Below, one piece after another: positions 62,827 through 64,000 of a stretch of DNA of 64,000 bases; positions within the stretch are counted from its first letter, which is position 1, and each line of letters starts with the position of its first letter. Below the pieces are notes generated by a model. The model searched no databases and was not told where the DNA came from. It saw only the letters and a list, made by a program, of their open reading frames with translations. The DNA is from Armatimonadota bacterium (GTDB lineage: Bacteria; Sysuimicrobiota; Sysuimicrobiia; Sysuimicrobiales; Sysuimicrobiaceae): assembly GCA_025059775.1 (NCBI GenBank), contig JANXCW010000010.1, positions 48,573 to 112,572 of the forward strand. Direction: 5' to 3'. The translations under genes and the position numbers were made by a program.

Positions 62827-63090
62827 ATGTACGTGATCATGGTTTACGATGTGGCAGTAGAGCGAGTTGTGAAGATTCTGAAAGTGGGGCGGAAATACCT
62901 CACCTGGGTCCAGAACTCCGTACTTGAGGGAGACCTCACTCGAGCCCAGTTCGAGCGGCTGAAGGCGGAGGTGCGTGAGGTAATCGACGAGTCCGAGGAC
63001 AGTGTGCTTTTCTACCTCCTGCGCTCTACAGACTGGCTGGAGCGACAGAATCTGGGAGTTCGGAAAGGGGAGCCCAAGTGGATGCTGTAA
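62827..63090 (+). CDS. cas2: Cas2
   Basis: An 87-residue ferredoxin-fold protein (MYVIMVYDVAVERVVKILKVGRKYLTWVQNSVLEGDL, then DSVLFYLLRSTDW). It forms the Cas1-Cas2 integration complex. Asp8 in VYDV is present. It precedes the array leader directly. Confidence 0.95.
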   Translation: MYVIMVYDVAVERVVKILKVGRKYLTWVQNSVLEGDLTRAQFERLKAEVREVIDESEDSVLFYLLRSTDWLERQNLGVRKGEPKWML

Positions 63091-63290
63091 GATGGGTCGC
63101 CTCCAGGAGCTGTGGCGCTATCGGTGGGTCGTCTACCGTCGATGCGACAAAGACCTCAGAGGATCGACGACTCATCCAGGATCGCCCGAAATCCCAAAAG
63201 ATCCGCCACTTGACTCATCCTTCCGTCCTCTTGGGAGAGCCGACCGGAAATGGGATCTTGACGGAACCCGCGTGGGGAGTGTACACTTTT
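63091..63290 (+). promoter_or_regulatory. CRISPR leader with promoter next to first repeat
   Basis: A 200-bp non-coding leader between cas2 and the array. It has TTGACG (63258-63263) and TACACT (63282-63287), 18 bp apart, ending 3 bp before repeat 1. Short ORFs across it are not real. Cas1-Cas2 would insert new spacers at the leader-repeat junction (63290/63291). Confidence 0.75.
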
Positions 63291-64000
63291 GTTCAGAGCC
63301 TACCTATGAGGGATTGAAACCAGGTGGCCCTCATCCGCGACGAAGCACGCCCGAAGGTGTTCAGAGCCTACCTATGAGGGATTGAAACCAAAATCACAGA
63401 ACTCCACTAGAAGAAGAGAAGAAGGTTCAGAGCCTACCTCTGAGGGATTGAAACGGGAACTGATAAGTCGAGAGGCACAGATAACACAGAGTTCAGAGCC
63501 TACCTATGAGGGATTGAAACTATTTGAGGAGAGCGACAAACAGAACTCTCCTGCTGGTTCAGAGCCTACCTATGAGGGATTGAAACGGTGATTCGCGCTT
63601 CGGCGGTGGCCTGGGCGTACAGGTTCAGAGCCTACCTATGAGGGATTGAAACGCGGAGTTTCACAACGTATGCGACGTCACCCTCGTGGTTCAGAGCCTA
63701 CCTATGAGGGATTGAAACTCTTCTACTCTTGCAGCCTGTGGTATGGTCTGCGCCGTTCAGAGCCTACCTATGAGGGATTGAAACACGACTCACCCCCACC
63801 ACTTCTTCTCTCCTCCTCTCGTTCAGAGCCTACCTATGAGGGATTGAAACCGGTTCACGGGGACCCCAACAAGCTCAGCTGTTGCGTTCAGAGCCTACCT
63901 ATGAGGGATTGAAACGTTGTTTGAAGATGTAGACTAGCCCCCCCACGGGGGGTTCAGAGCCTACCTATGAGGGATTGAAACCTCCCACAGCCTCCAACGG
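63291..64000 (+). CRISPR. CRISPR array, 11 repeats in view, continuing past the window
   Basis: Eleven 30-bp repeats begin GTTCAGAGCCTACC and end GGATTGAAAC: starts at 63291, 63359, 63425, 63491, 63557, 63623, 63689, 63755, 63821, 63886 and 63952. Spacers are 38, then 36 bp mostly (35 at 63851-63885). Repeat 3 has one A-to-C change (CCTCTGAG). The ATTGAAAC end is the usual 5' handle of type I-B crRNAs, so the array is read on the plus strand from the leader. An eleventh spacer is cut by the window end. Confidence 0.99.

Noticed and set aside
63091..63912. Short ORFs in the leader and through the CRISPR repeats
   Set aside because: They contain the repeated peptide SEPTYEGLK or QSLPMRD encoded by the CRISPR repeat and are not genes.

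Overview
The window is a GC-rich bacterial chromosome segment (about 70% G+C in a hand-counted line at 40381-40440) of densely packed, often overlapping genes, with no rRNA or tRNA gene that I could recognise. Several features point to a thermophilic relative of the Bacillota or another deep Terrabacteria lineage. These are a LexA box of the Bacillus type, a DarA-like cyclic-di-AMP receptor, an R3H-domain AAA ATPase, an AroH-type chorismate mutase, endonuclease Q, a proton-pumping pyrophosphatase of the K+-independent type, and thermophile-style type I CRISPR-Cas. The lineage cannot be fixed from sequence alone.

Positions 1-32,000 carry mostly housekeeping genes: the end of a secreted Ig-like protein, mfd, mazG, an RqcP-like S4 protein, eno, a DivIC/FtsB protein, a 5-formyl-THF cyclo-ligase, a soluble sugar dehydrogenase, an Fsr-like MFS pump, and an ACT protein beside the last codons of a lost trans-sulfuration enzyme. 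Next come nfo, a small zinc-finger membrane protein, then holB, darA, tmk and the R3H ATPase (minus strand), an RlmI-like methyltransferase with endonuclease Q (minus), an HtrA-like protease, a lipase-like hydrolase, DUF192 and DUF1850 proteins, and hppA. thiC sits behind a TPP riboswitch, followed by YceI, DUF488, a znuABC-like metal importer with its Fur-family regulator and operator, and moaB. A GAF histidine kinase and an ANTAR response regulator lie directly upstream of gltB, whose leader holds a terminator-like hairpin. This suggests regulation by antitermination.

Positions 36,700-49,000 hold a GPH-family transporter with a phosphoribosyltransferase (minus), and an almost complete shikimate operon: aroE, aroC, a fused aroK-aroB, aroQ, aroH and aroA. 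It is followed by an alpha/beta hydrolase, a DUF72 protein, a small exported protein, a threonine dehydratase-like enzyme, and lexA with its SOS operators. A 47-residue membrane protein and an RNase H-like protein of unknown role follow lexA.

Positions 49,000-64,000 are the standout region: a CRISPR-Cas locus whose outer frame is an ordinary type I-B operon (cas6, cas8, then cas7-cas5-cas3-cas4-cas1-cas2 and an array). Between cas8 and cas7 sits a complete second effector set that looks like type I-A: a Cas3 with reversed domain order, a probable Cas8a, a Csa5-like small subunit, Cas7 with zinc-type cysteines, and Cas5. The two effectors would share one Cas6, one adaptation module and one array of 30-bp repeats ending in ATTGAAAC. 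The inserted cassette has lower G+C (about 47-53% in sampled lines) than cas6 (67%) or the chromosome (about 70%).
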